A stretch of DNA of 7,263 nt from Chloroflexota bacterium (GTDB lineage Bacteria; Chloroflexota; Limnocylindria; Limnocylindrales; CSP1-4), in the NCBI GenBank assembly GCA_021785115.1, contig JAJYGO010000468.1, positions 1-7,263 on the forward strand. The letters run 5' to 3'. Positions 1 through 5,735 of the stretch are shown one piece after another. Each line of letters starts with the position of its first letter. Within the stretch, counting starts at the first letter, position 1. The notes below the pieces were generated by a model. It worked only from the letters and a program-made list of their open reading frames with translations. It was not told the origin of the DNA and did no database searches. The position numbers were made by a program, and so were the translations under genes.

Positions 1-153
1 CGTCCGTCGGCCGCGGTCCTCTTGCCGCCGGGTCGCGGTCCCTTGGCCGCCGTCCTGCGGCCCCTGGTCCCGTGCCCGGTTTCCGGCCGTTTCCGGGCCC
101 CTGCCGCTTCCTCCTTTCGGCGGCCGCCGTTCGGTCTCTCCGCGGGCTCCTGC
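1..153. other. Stretch of 153 bases without a single A on the + strand
   Basis: The + strand from the first base up to position 153 contains only C, G and T; the first A is at 154. It is made of CCG, TCC and GGCC-like runs without a fixed repeat unit. The simplest explanation is a minus-strand coding region for a hydrophilic low-complexity protein, since all codons with T at the second position encode hydrophobic residues. A non-coding pyrimidine-rich tract is the alternative. Confidence 0.9.
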
Positions 154-155
154 AC
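1..155 (-). CDS. Possible basic, disordered protein, 5' end only (runs off left edge)
   Basis: A minus-strand frame opens with GTG at 155-153, is the first start after an in-frame TGA near 203, and stays open to the window edge, giving 51 codons. The product would be rich in Arg, Lys, Gly, Ala and Pro with almost no hydrophobic residue, ending in view with TAAKGPRPGGKRTAADG. That composition is typical of disordered, nucleic-acid-binding tails. A GAGAGGGGG stretch lies about 10 bases upstream and could act as a ribosome binding site. Because the minus strand has no T here, none of its three frames can contain a stop, so openness alone is no evidence. About four fifths of third positions are G or C, which only mildly favours this frame. 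No family is recognised. The divergent HPt gene starts about 50 bases away. Confidence 0.25.
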   Translation of the reverse strand, partial: MQEPAERPNGGRRKEEAAGARKRPETGHGTRGRRTAAKGPRPGGKRTAADG

Positions 156-205
156 CCCGGCTCGGCCCCCTCTCGCCGACGTGTGCCCACCCTCGAGATC
201 CGGTC

Positions 206-670
206 ATGGTCCGGCCTGGACCAGCCGATACCTCTCCCATGGGATCGATCCGGCGGGGGCCCGTGAGGACGCCGGCGGAGGGGCGGCCGGCACCGGTCGT
301 GGCGCGCGACCCTCCGACGGACACGCTCGACCCACACGTCCTCGCCCGGCTCCGCGAGGACCTCGGCGACGACCGCGCCGTGGCCAGCCTCGCGGCCGTG
401 TTCCTGCAGGAGCTTCCAGGTCGGAGCGCGGCGATCCTCGCGGCCGCGAGGGCCGGCGACGTCGAGGCCCTGCGGGCGGCGGCGCACACGCTGAAGTCCG
501 CGGCGTCGCTCCTCGGAGCCGGGCGCCTCGCCGCGATCTGTCGCCGGCTGGAGGACGCCCCGGCCGCGGCCGAGGCGGATCGAGCGCGTGTAGCCGAGCT
601 GCTCCGAGTGTGCCGCGAGACCGCCGCGGCGCTGGAGGCGGTCCGTCAGGCACCCTCGCCCATGCGGTAG
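206..670 (+). CDS. Histidine phosphotransfer (HPt) domain protein
   Basis: The predicted 154-residue protein carries one HPt domain over roughly residues 41-150. The phosphoacceptor is His94 in AAAHTLKSAASLLGA, with the usual Lys three residues later and the small-residue helix face that follows it. HPt proteins relay phosphoryl groups between receiver domains in the cytoplasm and have no kinase activity of their own. The first 40 residues are Pro/Arg-rich and look non-domain. The true start may be GTG at 263, which follows a GGCGGGGG stretch; that would give a 135-residue protein with the His at 75. The ATG at 206 has no clear ribosome binding site. The gene ends 25 bases inside the convergent response regulator gene, so the two 3' ends overlap. 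A phosphorelay partnership between them is inferred from this neighbourhood only. Confidence 0.75.
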   Translation: MVRPGPADTSPMGSIRRGPVRTPAEGRPAPVVARDPPTDTLDPHVLARLREDLGDDRAVASLAAVFLQELPGRSAAILAAARAGDVEALRAAAHTLKSAASLLGAGRLAAICRRLEDAPAAAEADRARVAELLRVCRETAAALEAVRQAPSPMR

Positions 671-1356
671 CCGACGCCTCGCACCGTCTGCACGTACCGC
701 GGCGAGGACGGGGCATCCCCGAGCTTCCGCCTGAGGTTCGAGATGTGCACGTCGATGATGTGGTCGTCCCCGTACCAGCCCGGTCCCCACACGCGGTCGA
801 GCAGCTTGGCCCGGCTGAACGCCATCCGCGGGTTGGCCGAGAGGATGTCCAACAGGTCGAACTCGAGGCGGGTGAGCGGCACCAGCTCACCACCCAGCCG
901 GACCTCTCTCGCCTGGGGATCGAGCTCGAGGTCGCCGAATCGCCGGGCGCCCGTCGCCGTCGCCTCCCGCGGCCGGCGCAACATGGCCCGGATCCGCGCG
1001 ATGATCTCGCGAGCCGAGACGGGCTTCGTGACGTAGTCGTCAGCCCCGATCGTCAGGCCGACCACCTTGTCGACCTCGTCGTCCCGGGCCGTCATCATCA
1101 GGATGTACGCGTCGGTGAACGACCGGACCTGCCGGCAGACCTCCATCCCGTCGATCTTGGGCAGCACCAGGTCCAGCAGGATCACGTCGGGACCGAACGA
1201 CCGCGCGAGGTCCACGGCCGCCTCACCGTCGGCCGCCTCCTCGACCAGGAAGCCCTCCGCTCGCAATGGCCCGGCCAGTAGCTCCCGGAACTCCGGCATG
1301 TCCTCCACGAGCAGGACGCGGACGGCATCGTCGAACGCCTCGGACCGCGCACGCAT
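646..1356 (-). CDS. OmpR/PhoB-family response regulator transcription factor
   Basis: This 236-residue two-domain regulator starts with a receiver domain at residues 12-127. It shows the acidic pair Glu18-Asp19, phosphoacceptor Asp62 in LLDLVLP, switch Thr89 and Lys111 in TKPVS. A winged-helix DNA-binding domain follows at about residues 138-234, with the typical PLTRLEFDLL, DVHISNLRRKLG and VRGVGYRMG segments. Length and layout match the family. It would bind promoter DNA as a phosphorylation-driven dimer. ATG at 1356 is chosen because the receiver begins about ten residues later; the frame stays open far upstream, but only as antisense to the tRNA and the next gene. A possible -10 (TAGACAAT) lies near 1408-1415 on the minus strand, 3' of a perfect dyad at 1430-1444. 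No sensor kinase is present; the convergent HPt gene is the only signalling neighbour. Confidence 0.93.
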   Translation of the reverse strand: MRARSEAFDDAVRVLLVEDMPEFRELLAGPLRAEGFLVEEAADGEAAVDLARSFGPDVILLDLVLPKIDGMEVCRQVRSFTDAYILMMTARDDEVDKVVGLTIGADDYVTKPVSAREIIARIRAMLRRPREATATGARRFGDLELDPQAREVRLGGELVPLTRLEFDLLDILSANPRMAFSRAKLLDRVWGPGWYGDDHIIDVHISNLRRKLGDAPSSPRYVQTVRGVGYRMGEGA

Positions 1357-1429
1357 CTCCCAGGACCCCCCGGGAACCCCCGTGGGTGGAAGGCTCCCAG
1401 CATTGTCTACCACGACGGAGGCGGCCGAA

Positions 1430-1444
1430 GGCCCGATTCGGGCC
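1430..1444. promoter_or_regulatory. Perfect 7+1+7 inverted repeat upstream of the response regulator
   Basis: GGCCCGA, one base, then TCGGGCC forms a perfect dyad about 75 bases before the regulator start codon. It could be an operator for a dimeric regulator, possibly autoregulatory. It could also fold as a 6-bp hairpin with a 3-base loop and help end tRNA-Pro transcription. There is no T-run after it in either direction. Confidence 0.35.
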
Positions 1445-1454
1445 ACGTACCGCA

Positions 1455-1469
1455 GCGCGCGCCGCGCGC
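1455..1469 (-). terminator. GC-only hairpin just after tRNA-Pro
   Basis: On the minus strand GCGCGC, a 3-base loop and GCGCGC can form a 6-bp all-GC stem beginning 4 bases after the tRNA 3' end. It has no U-tract, so it would be an atypical terminator or a processing signal. Such GC repeats also arise by chance in DNA this rich in G and C. Confidence 0.3.
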
Positions 1470-1472
1470 CCG

Positions 1473-1547
1473 TCGGGGCGGGCGGATTCGAACCGCCGAC
1501 CTGGTGCTCCCAAAGCACCCGCGCTGACCAGGCTGCGCTACGCCCCG
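1473..1547 (-). tRNA. tRNA-Pro (anticodon UGG)
   Basis: Read on the minus strand, the 75 bases fold completely as a cloverleaf. The acceptor stem CGGGGCG pairs with CGCCCCG. There is a 4-bp D stem GCGC/GCGC, an anticodon stem GGTGC/GCACC with loop TTTGGGA (anticodon TGG), a 5-base variable region, and a T stem GGCGG/CCGCC around TTCGAAT. The discriminator is A and the CCA end is not encoded. It lies 11 bases after the stop of the phzF-like gene on the same strand, so it may be co-transcribed with it or use a promoter inside that gene's 3' end. Confidence 0.97.
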
Positions 1548-1558
1548 CGGGTCGGATT

Positions 1559-2431
1559 CTACGGTGAGGGGAGCTCGAAGACCCCCTCGCCCACGCGCAC
1601 GACCCCTCCGCCCACGAACACCCGCGGCGCGCCCTCGCCGGGCTCGACCTCCACAGAAAGGGTGCTCGGGCGGCCGATCTCGGCGCCCTGGGAGATCTCC
1701 AGCCTGCCGCCGGGCAGAAGCCCCCGCGTCCACAGGTAGGCGCCGAGGGGACCCGCCGCCGAGCCGGTCGCCGGGTCCTCGTCGATCCCGAGGCCGACGG
1801 CGAACAGGCGGGCCCTCGCGCGGTCGCCCTTGGCCGCGAAGACGTATGCCGTGTGGGTGCCGAGCCCCTCGACGAGGGCCGCCAAGCCCCGCCGGTCCGA
1901 AGCGGCGCGCACCACTGCCCCGGCATCCGCGACCGGGACCAGCAGCTGCGCGCCCCCGGTGGACACGACCTGCGGGGGCAGCTCGGGATGCAGGTCGCCC
2001 GGGGACAGGCCGACCGCGTCCGCCACCGCCGCGGCATCGTGGAGCTCGGGGCCGAACGACGGCGGCAGCTGCCGCATCCGCGCGCGACCGGAGGTCCCGC
2101 CGGGCGTGACCTCCACCTCGATCGGCACCTCCCCCGCCGCCGTCGACTGCACGACGGGCGAGGCCGTCCGACCCTCGGAGACCATGACGAACGCCGTCCC
2201 GAGCGAGGGGTGCCCGGCGAAGGACAGCTCGGCGCCCGGCGTGAAGATCCGCATGGCGTACCGTGCGTCCCCGACCTCCGTCACGAACGTGGTCTCCGAG
2301 AACCCGATCTCCCGGGCGACGGCCTGCATCAGCTCCGATGGCAGGTCGAGCGGCTCGGCCACCACGCACAGCTGGTTGCCGGCGAGGGGCCGGTCGGTGA
2401 ACACGTCGACGAGACGGAAGGGAACCCGCAC
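1559..2431 (-). CDS. PhzF-family (phenazine biosynthesis-like) epimerase/isomerase
   Basis: The 290-residue length is right for PhzF-like proteins, cytoplasmic enzymes of the diaminopimelate-epimerase fold made of two similar halves. The N-terminal VDVFTDRPLAGNQLCVV block is characteristic. Glu46 in GFSETTFV matches the family's catalytic glutamate. TPGAELSFAGHPSLGTA (residues 64-80) and DEDPATGSAAGPLGAYL (217-233) are the other signature segments. PhzF itself isomerises a dihydro-hydroxyanthranilate in phenazine synthesis. No other phenazine genes are nearby, so the substrate here is unknown and a role in phenazine production should not be assumed. The start is GTG at 2431; no Shine-Dalgarno is seen, but TAGCAT six bases upstream fits a leaderless transcript. 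tRNA-Pro follows 11 bases after the stop. Confidence 0.93.
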   Translation of the reverse strand: MRVPFRLVDVFTDRPLAGNQLCVVAEPLDLPSELMQAVAREIGFSETTFVTEVGDARYAMRIFTPGAELSFAGHPSLGTAFVMVSEGRTASPVVQSTAAGEVPIEVEVTPGGTSGRARMRQLPPSFGPELHDAAAVADAVGLSPGDLHPELPPQVVSTGGAQLLVPVADAGAVVRAASDRRGLAALVEGLGTHTAYVFAAKGDRARARLFAVGLGIDEDPATGSAAGPLGAYLWTRGLLPGGRLEISQGAEIGRPSTLSVEVEPGEGAPRVFVGGGVVRVGEGVFELPSP

Positions 2432-2437
2432 GGGGCC

Positions 2438-2443
2438 ATGCTA
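2438..2443 (-). promoter_or_regulatory. Candidate -10 box of the phzF-like gene (leaderless)
   Basis: On the minus strand TAGCAT is followed by six bases and then the GTG start codon. A TSS at the G of the GTG would give a leaderless mRNA, a common arrangement in actinobacteria. No convincing -35 is seen. Confidence 0.4.
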
Positions 2444-2444
2444 C

Positions 2445-2453
2445 TGGTAGATT
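2445..2453 (+). promoter_or_regulatory. Candidate extended -10 of tRNA-Gly
   Basis: TGG followed by TAGATT fits an extended -10 element, with the expected TSS about 2460, two bases before the mature tRNA 5' end. It sits almost back to back with the -10 of the divergent phzF-like gene. A -35 would fall inside that gene and is not recognisable. Confidence 0.4.
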
Positions 2454-2460
2454 CGAGGCC

Positions 2461-2532
<72 letters not shown>

Positions 2533-2592
2533 CCGCAGGAGCCGCACGTCAGCGGCCTATTGCTCGCTCACCACCGATCAGGCCACGCGTCC

Positions 2593-2612
2593 GCGTGCAA
2601 CCTGCGTGCAAC
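2593..2612. repeat. Two direct copies of GCGTGCAAC, 11 bases apart
   Basis: GCGTGCAAC occurs at 2593-2601 and again at 2604-2612, about one helical turn apart, between the tRNA-Gly and the recombinase remnant. Closely spaced direct repeats in this position can be arm-type binding sites of the integrase N-terminal domain or excisionase sites; that role is inferred from location only. Confidence 0.5.
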
Positions 2613-2631
2613 AGTGAAACACCACACGCAC

Positions 2632-3144
2632 CTACGACCCGGCCTCGGACGCGGCGGGCTTGCCATCGCTGACGAGTTCCGACAGAGCCCGCGCGAGCGC
2701 CCGGTCGCGTGCACTCGTTGCGTGCTGGTAGCGGAGGGCCGCAGCCGGGGAGGCATGCCCGAGCCGGGCCGTGAGCTCAGCGGTCGTGCCGCCTGCCTGG
2801 GCAGCCCACGTGGCTCCGGCGTGGCGGAGGTCGTGGAAGTGGCATTCGATGCCGGTAGCCTCCCGGGCCTTCTTGAACTCCTGGGCGAAGCGTGGCCGGC
2901 GCAGGCGCCCGCCGGATGCCCCGGAGAAGACGGCTGCGTCCGGGCGGTCCTCGACGTAGCGTTCGAGGTGCTCTCGCAGGACCGGCACGATGTGCGGCCG
3001 GATCGTCACCACGCGCCGGCCGGCAGTGCTCTTTGGCGGTCCGACGACGAGCGTTCCGTCCCCCAGCTCAGCGAGCGCCTGGGCGATCTGCACGGCGCCG
3101 GCCTCGAGGTCGACGTGCGATCGAGCATCGGCGCATGACCTCAC
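2632..3144 (-). pseudogene. Tyrosine recombinase (phage-type integrase), 5'-truncated
   Basis: The frame encodes about 170 residues, matching only the C-terminal catalytic domain of a phage/ICE-type integrase. Visible active-site residues are Lys38 (PKSTAGRR), His104 and Arg107 in HFHDLRH, His130 in LGHAS, and the nucleophile Tyr139 in LRYQH. Missing are the SAM-like and arm-binding N-terminal domains and the first catalytic arginine, which normally precedes the VDLEAG segment; here that segment is only ten residues from the open frame's start. Full-length relatives have about 350-400 residues, so this is a non-functional fragment. The GTG at 3144 is just the first available start and lies beyond the breakpoint. 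The intact 3' end faces tRNA-Gly. Homology to a second recombinase on the opposite strand begins within about 20 bases of where this one breaks off. Confidence 0.85.
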
Positions 3145-3398
3145 AGGCGGTCTACGCGATGCTCCGCAAGCGCGCCGGCGAGGCAGGCGTCCCTGCCTTC
3201 TCCCCGCACGACCTTCGCCGATCGTTCGTCTCCGACCTCCTCGACGCCGGCGCCGACCTTGCAGTGGTGCAGCGCATGGCTGGCCACGCCGCCCCAGTCA
3301 CCACGGCCCGGTATGACCGCCGCGGCGACGAGGCGAAGCGCCGGGCCGCCGAGCTGCTGCACGTGCCCTCCCATCCCAGGCAGTCCAGCTTGCTCTGA
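3126..3398 (+). pseudogene. Second tyrosine recombinase (XerC-like), C-terminal fragment
   Basis: An ATG at 3135 opens an 87-residue frame that is only the last part of a tyrosine-recombinase catalytic domain: [17 protein letters not shown], then [17 protein letters not shown] (His-x-x-Arg-Arg), MAGHA with the third conserved His, and the nucleophile Tyr in TTARYDRRG. Homology appears to start slightly before the ATG (EHRRMTSQ, from about 3123-3126). The first Arg, the Lys and the whole N-terminal domain are absent, so it cannot recombine DNA alone. It differs from the minus-strand fragment in its motif context and is a different lineage, not an inverted copy. The open frame continues upstream to 2892, but there it is antisense to the other fragment and not real. 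Expression as a short protein is possible but unsupported. Confidence 0.8.
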
Positions 3399-3429
3399 TA
3401 GATCGCTGAGTGCGGTATGTTGGTCCGCC

Positions 3430-4116
3430 GTGAGCAACGGGGCGATGCCGTCGAGCACGCTGACGCGCGCATGGCACGGCGTACTGGCGACGGCGGTGCT
3501 CGCGGCGCTCGCGCTGCAAGCCGTGATCGCCGTCAAGGCGCCCGGCTCGCCACCGGCACACGCCGTCGGCACGCTCGCCGGGGCGCCGGTTGCGGGGCGT
3601 CTGCTGCGGGTCGTGAGCTTCTTCACCATCCAGAGCAATGTCCTGCTCGCGGTCACCTCCGCGCAGCTCGCCCTCAGCCCGGCGCGCGATGGTCGCGCAT
3701 GGAGGATCCTGCGCCTCGACGCGCTCGTCGGGATCGCCGTGACCGGCATCGTCTATGCGACGGTGCTAGCTCGTATCCACGAACCGAAGGGATGGGAGCA
3801 GGTCGTGTCCAACGCGATCTTCCACTACGGCGCTCCCATCGCGGCGGTCCTCGGCTGGCTGATCATCGGCCCGCGCCCGCGAATCGACCGCCGGGTCGTC
3901 GCAGCATCGCTGATGTGGCCCCTGCTGTGGTTCGCGTACACGCTCGCGCACGGCAGACTGTCGCACTGGTACCCGTATCCGTTCGTGGATGCCGCGACGC
4001 GCGGGTACGGGCAGGTCCTCGCCAACGCGTTGCTCGTGCTGCTCGTCCTGGCCGCGGTCGCCGGCATCTACCTCGTCGGCGACCGGAGACTGCCGCGCGT
4101 GCCGCGGCCCGGATGA
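3430..4116 (+). CDS. Pr6Pr-family integral membrane protein
   Basis: The predicted 228-residue protein has six likely membrane helices, at about residues 16-36, 62-82, 97-116, 127-147, 156-173 and 197-217. FFTIQSN at 64-70, the FHYGAP segment at 131-136, and MWPLLWFAY plus WYPYPFVDA at 162-187 are the pattern of the small Pr6Pr membrane protein family of unknown biochemical role. GTG at 3430 is preferred because TATGTT lies 8 bases before it, which fits a leaderless mRNA. ATG at 3445 is the alternative; neither has a good Shine-Dalgarno. The frame is open far upstream, but that part lies over the recombinase fragment. It is the first gene after the integration scar and may be either the original chromosomal flank or retained cargo. 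Confidence 0.8.
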   Translation: MSNGAMPSSTLTRAWHGVLATAVLAALALQAVIAVKAPGSPPAHAVGTLAGAPVAGRLLRVVSFFTIQSNVLLAVTSAQLALSPARDGRAWRILRLDALVGIAVTGIVYATVLARIHEPKGWEQVVSNAIFHYGAPIAAVLGWLIIGPRPRIDRRVVAASLMWPLLWFAYTLAHGRLSHWYPYPFVDAATRGYGQVLANALLVLLVLAAVAGIYLVGDRRLPRVPRPG

Positions 4117-4149
4117 GGTCCGAGCGCGGGCTTGCATCCAAGGTGGCCC

Positions 4150-4280
4150 TTTCCGAGCGGGACGCCCAGCGCGTAGCAGACGAGGCTGTCGGCACCGGAG
4201 CCGCGCGCCGCGGCCCGGATGCCCCTCTCCCGGACGAGGCCGACGAACGAGGTTTCATCCTGGTTGGCTCGCTCCAGCAT
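4150..4280 (-). pseudogene. Short DnaE-like (DNA polymerase III alpha) remnant
   Basis: A minus-strand frame contains RERGI, four residues, then [15 protein letters not shown]. This matches in order and spacing the conserved active-site block of bacterial DnaE/DnaE2 polymerases (GI, four residues, RGSxAxSxVxYxLG). Thirty of the 31 codons from Ser11 to Pro41 end in G or C, as expected for once-coding DNA here. Nothing of the PHP domain or of the rest of the palm is recognisable, and the sequence after LGV diverges at once. If real, it is a decayed scrap of an error-prone or replicative polymerase gene. A chance resemblance cannot be excluded without a database search. It lies in the otherwise gene-free gap between two membrane protein genes. 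Confidence 0.42.
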
Positions 4281-4344
4281 GGGTGTCGGAACACTCCGGC
4301 AGTTGGTCCCGTCTGGACCCTGCCGGACGTCCCCTCCTAGCCCC

Positions 4345-4374
4345 CCCTTGCGCTCCTAGCCTAGCGTGCAAGGG
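4345..4374. promoter_or_regulatory. Inverted repeat before the DUF4389 gene
   Basis: CCCTTGC at 4345-4351 pairs with GCAAGGG at 4368-4374. An inner GCT (4352-4354) pairs with AGC (4363-4365), leaving a 2-base bulge and an 8-base loop. The 8-mer CTCCTAGC also occurs directly repeated at 4334-4341 and 4353-4360. It could be an operator or an mRNA hairpin 46 bases before the start codon. It resembles heat-shock-type operators only loosely. Confidence 0.4.
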
Positions 4375-4420
4375 AGAGAAGGGGAACGAGGCAGGCCGCC
4401 GGCCGTGGGAGGTGCATCCG

Positions 4421-5077
4421 ATGTCCAGTCCAGCAGTGTCTGCGTACCCGGTGCGGGTGGAGGGGCGGCTGGACGCGCCGCTGTCGAGGTGGCTCTGGCT
4501 CGTCAAGTGGATCCTAGCCATCCCGCACTTCTTCGTGCTGTTCTTCCTGTGGGTCGCCTTCGCGATCCTGAGCGTGGTGGCCTTCTTCGGCATCCTGTTC
4601 ACGGGCCGATACCCGCGCTCGATCTTCGAGTTCAACGTCGGGGTGCTGCGCTGGAACTGGCGCGTTGCCTACTACAGCTTCCAGGCGAACGGTACTGATC
4701 GTTACCCGCCGTTCACCCTCGCCGAGGTCCCCGACTACCCGGCCCGCCTCGAGGTCTCCTATCCAGAGCGTCTCTCGCGCGGGCTGGTGCTCGTGAAGTG
4801 GTGGCTTCTTGCCATCCCCCACTACGTCATCGTCGCGATCTTTCTCGGCGGCGGGGGAAGCGGCGGAGGCGGCCTGATCGGCATCTTGGTGCTGATCTCG
4901 GTCGTGGTGCTCCTGTTCACCGGTCGCTACCCGACGGGGCTCTACGAGTTCATCCTCGGGATGAACCGCTGGGTCCTCCGGGTCGCCGCCTACGCGGGGC
5001 TCATGACCGACGAGTACCCACCCTTCCGCTTGGACATGGGCGGAGCCGAGTCCGGGTCGGCGCACTTGGTGGTCTGA
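4421..5077 (+). CDS. DUF4389 membrane protein with two tandem DUF4389 repeats
   Basis: The 218-residue protein is an internal duplication. Repeat one covers about residues 10-101 and repeat two 108-205. Each runs LVKW...AIPH, one long or two short hydrophobic helices, LFTGRYP, a Glu-Phe segment ([11 protein letters not shown] / [11 protein letters not shown]), an Arg-Val-Ala-rich segment (WRVAYYS / LRVAAYA) and a YPPF ending. DUF4389 proteins are membrane proteins of unknown function. Repeat two has a natural GGGGSGGGG loop (143-151) between its helices, absent from repeat one. ATG at 4421 is well supported by GGGAGG eight bases upstream. The gene starts after a 304-base gap and may have its own promoter near the inverted repeat at 4345-4374. 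It is followed by a 100-base gap and another membrane protein gene. Confidence 0.9.
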   Translation: MSSPAVSAYPVRVEGRLDAPLSRWLWLVKWILAIPHFFVLFFLWVAFAILSVVAFFGILFTGRYPRSIFEFNVGVLRWNWRVAYYSFQANGTDRYPPFTLAEVPDYPARLEVSYPERLSRGLVLVKWWLLAIPHYVIVAIFLGGGGSGGGGLIGILVLISVVVLLFTGRYPTGLYEFILGMNRWVLRVAAYAGLMTDEYPPFRLDMGGAESGSAHLVV

Positions 5078-5177
5078 ATCGTGAAGACCGCTGGCCGAGG
5101 ACGAGATGTGCCAGAGCCGCGGCTGAGTCACGGTCCCGCTCCGGCGCGACCCACCCACAAGAGATCGGAGGTGTTGG

Positions 5178-5690
5178 GTGTCGACCCCGACAGACAAGGC
5201 AGAAGGAACAGCAGGCTCGCAGTTCGAACCTTTCAACGTGAACGTGAGGATCAAGATCTCGGCGTTGTGGACGGCGATGCTGTTCGTCTTCGCGTACGTC
5301 GACCTCTTCAGCTTTTTCCGATCCGACTTCCGAGCCCACGTCGAAGCTGGCGAGGTTGGCGGCTTCACCATCAGCCAATCGTTCCTCGTGGGGGCGACGA
5401 TCTATGTGGTGATCCCTGCCCTGATGGTGTTCGCGTCGCTCGTCCTCCGTCCGAAGATCAACCGGATCGTCAATATCGCACTCAGCGTTGTGTACGCCCT
5501 CACGATCATCGGCGGAGCGGTCGGCGAGTGGAACTACTACATCGTCGGCAGCGCCATCGAGATTGCGGCGCTGCTTGGCGTCGTCTACTGCGCGTGGACG
5601 TGGCCGAAGCGCGACGCAGAGTTCAAGACATCCATGATCACGGCATCACGCTCCAGGGACCGCGCTCGCGAACTCGGAGAGGTTACGTAG
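5178..5690 (+). CDS. DUF6326-type four-helix membrane protein
   Basis: The product has 170 residues. A hydrophilic N-terminus of about 22 residues precedes four likely membrane helices at about 28-48, 66-89, 96-115 and 122-141, and a charged cytoplasmic-looking tail follows. The first helix ends in FAYVDLFSFFR, and the second segment has the VGATIYVVIPALMVF pattern. This matches small membrane proteins annotated as DUF6326 as I know them; their function is unknown. The start is GTG at 5178, supported by GGAGG at 5167-5171 six bases upstream. The downstream F420-type gene begins 45 bases after the stop with its own strong ribosome binding site, so the two are probably in one transcript. Confidence 0.8.
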   Translation: MSTPTDKAEGTAGSQFEPFNVNVRIKISALWTAMLFVFAYVDLFSFFRSDFRAHVEAGEVGGFTISQSFLVGATIYVVIPALMVFASLVLRPKINRIVNIALSVVYALTIIGGAVGEWNYYIVGSAIEIAALLGVVYCAWTWPKRDAEFKTSMITASRSRDRARELGEVT

Positions 5691-5735
5691 CGAACGCGAG
5701 ACGGGGCGAAGCCGCCGCTGAGAGGAGGAGGTGAC

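Larger units (their letters stand above)
2533..3398. mobile_element. Remnant of tRNA-Gly-integrated element(s)
   Basis: The block from the tRNA-Gly 3' end to the end of the second recombinase fragment holds only recombinase debris: a 3' fragment on - facing the tRNA, a second 3' fragment on +, and a short repeat near the tRNA. An integrase gene next to and directed at a tRNA 3' end is the standard picture of an integrated island or phage. No copy of the tRNA 3' end (a second att site) is seen elsewhere in the window, and no structural, transfer or cargo genes are present. Confidence 0.55.

Noticed and set aside
22..1281. A 419-codon open frame on + from the left edge
   Set aside because: It runs antisense over the clear response regulator and has Arg/Pro-rich, domain-free content. 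It is open only because stop codons are rare in such GC-rich DNA.
1357..2037. Upstream extension of the response regulator frame to 463 residues
   Set aside because: The extension crosses the tRNA-Pro gene and lies out of frame within the phzF-like gene. The receiver domain begins right after the ATG at 1356.
1559..2431. A phenazine biosynthesis locus
   Set aside because: Only a PhzF-like gene is present. This family is widespread outside phenazine producers, and no other phz genes lie nearby.
2892..3122. Upstream extension of the + recombinase fragment
   Set aside because: This part is antisense to the conserved minus-strand integrase domain and shows no recombinase motif.
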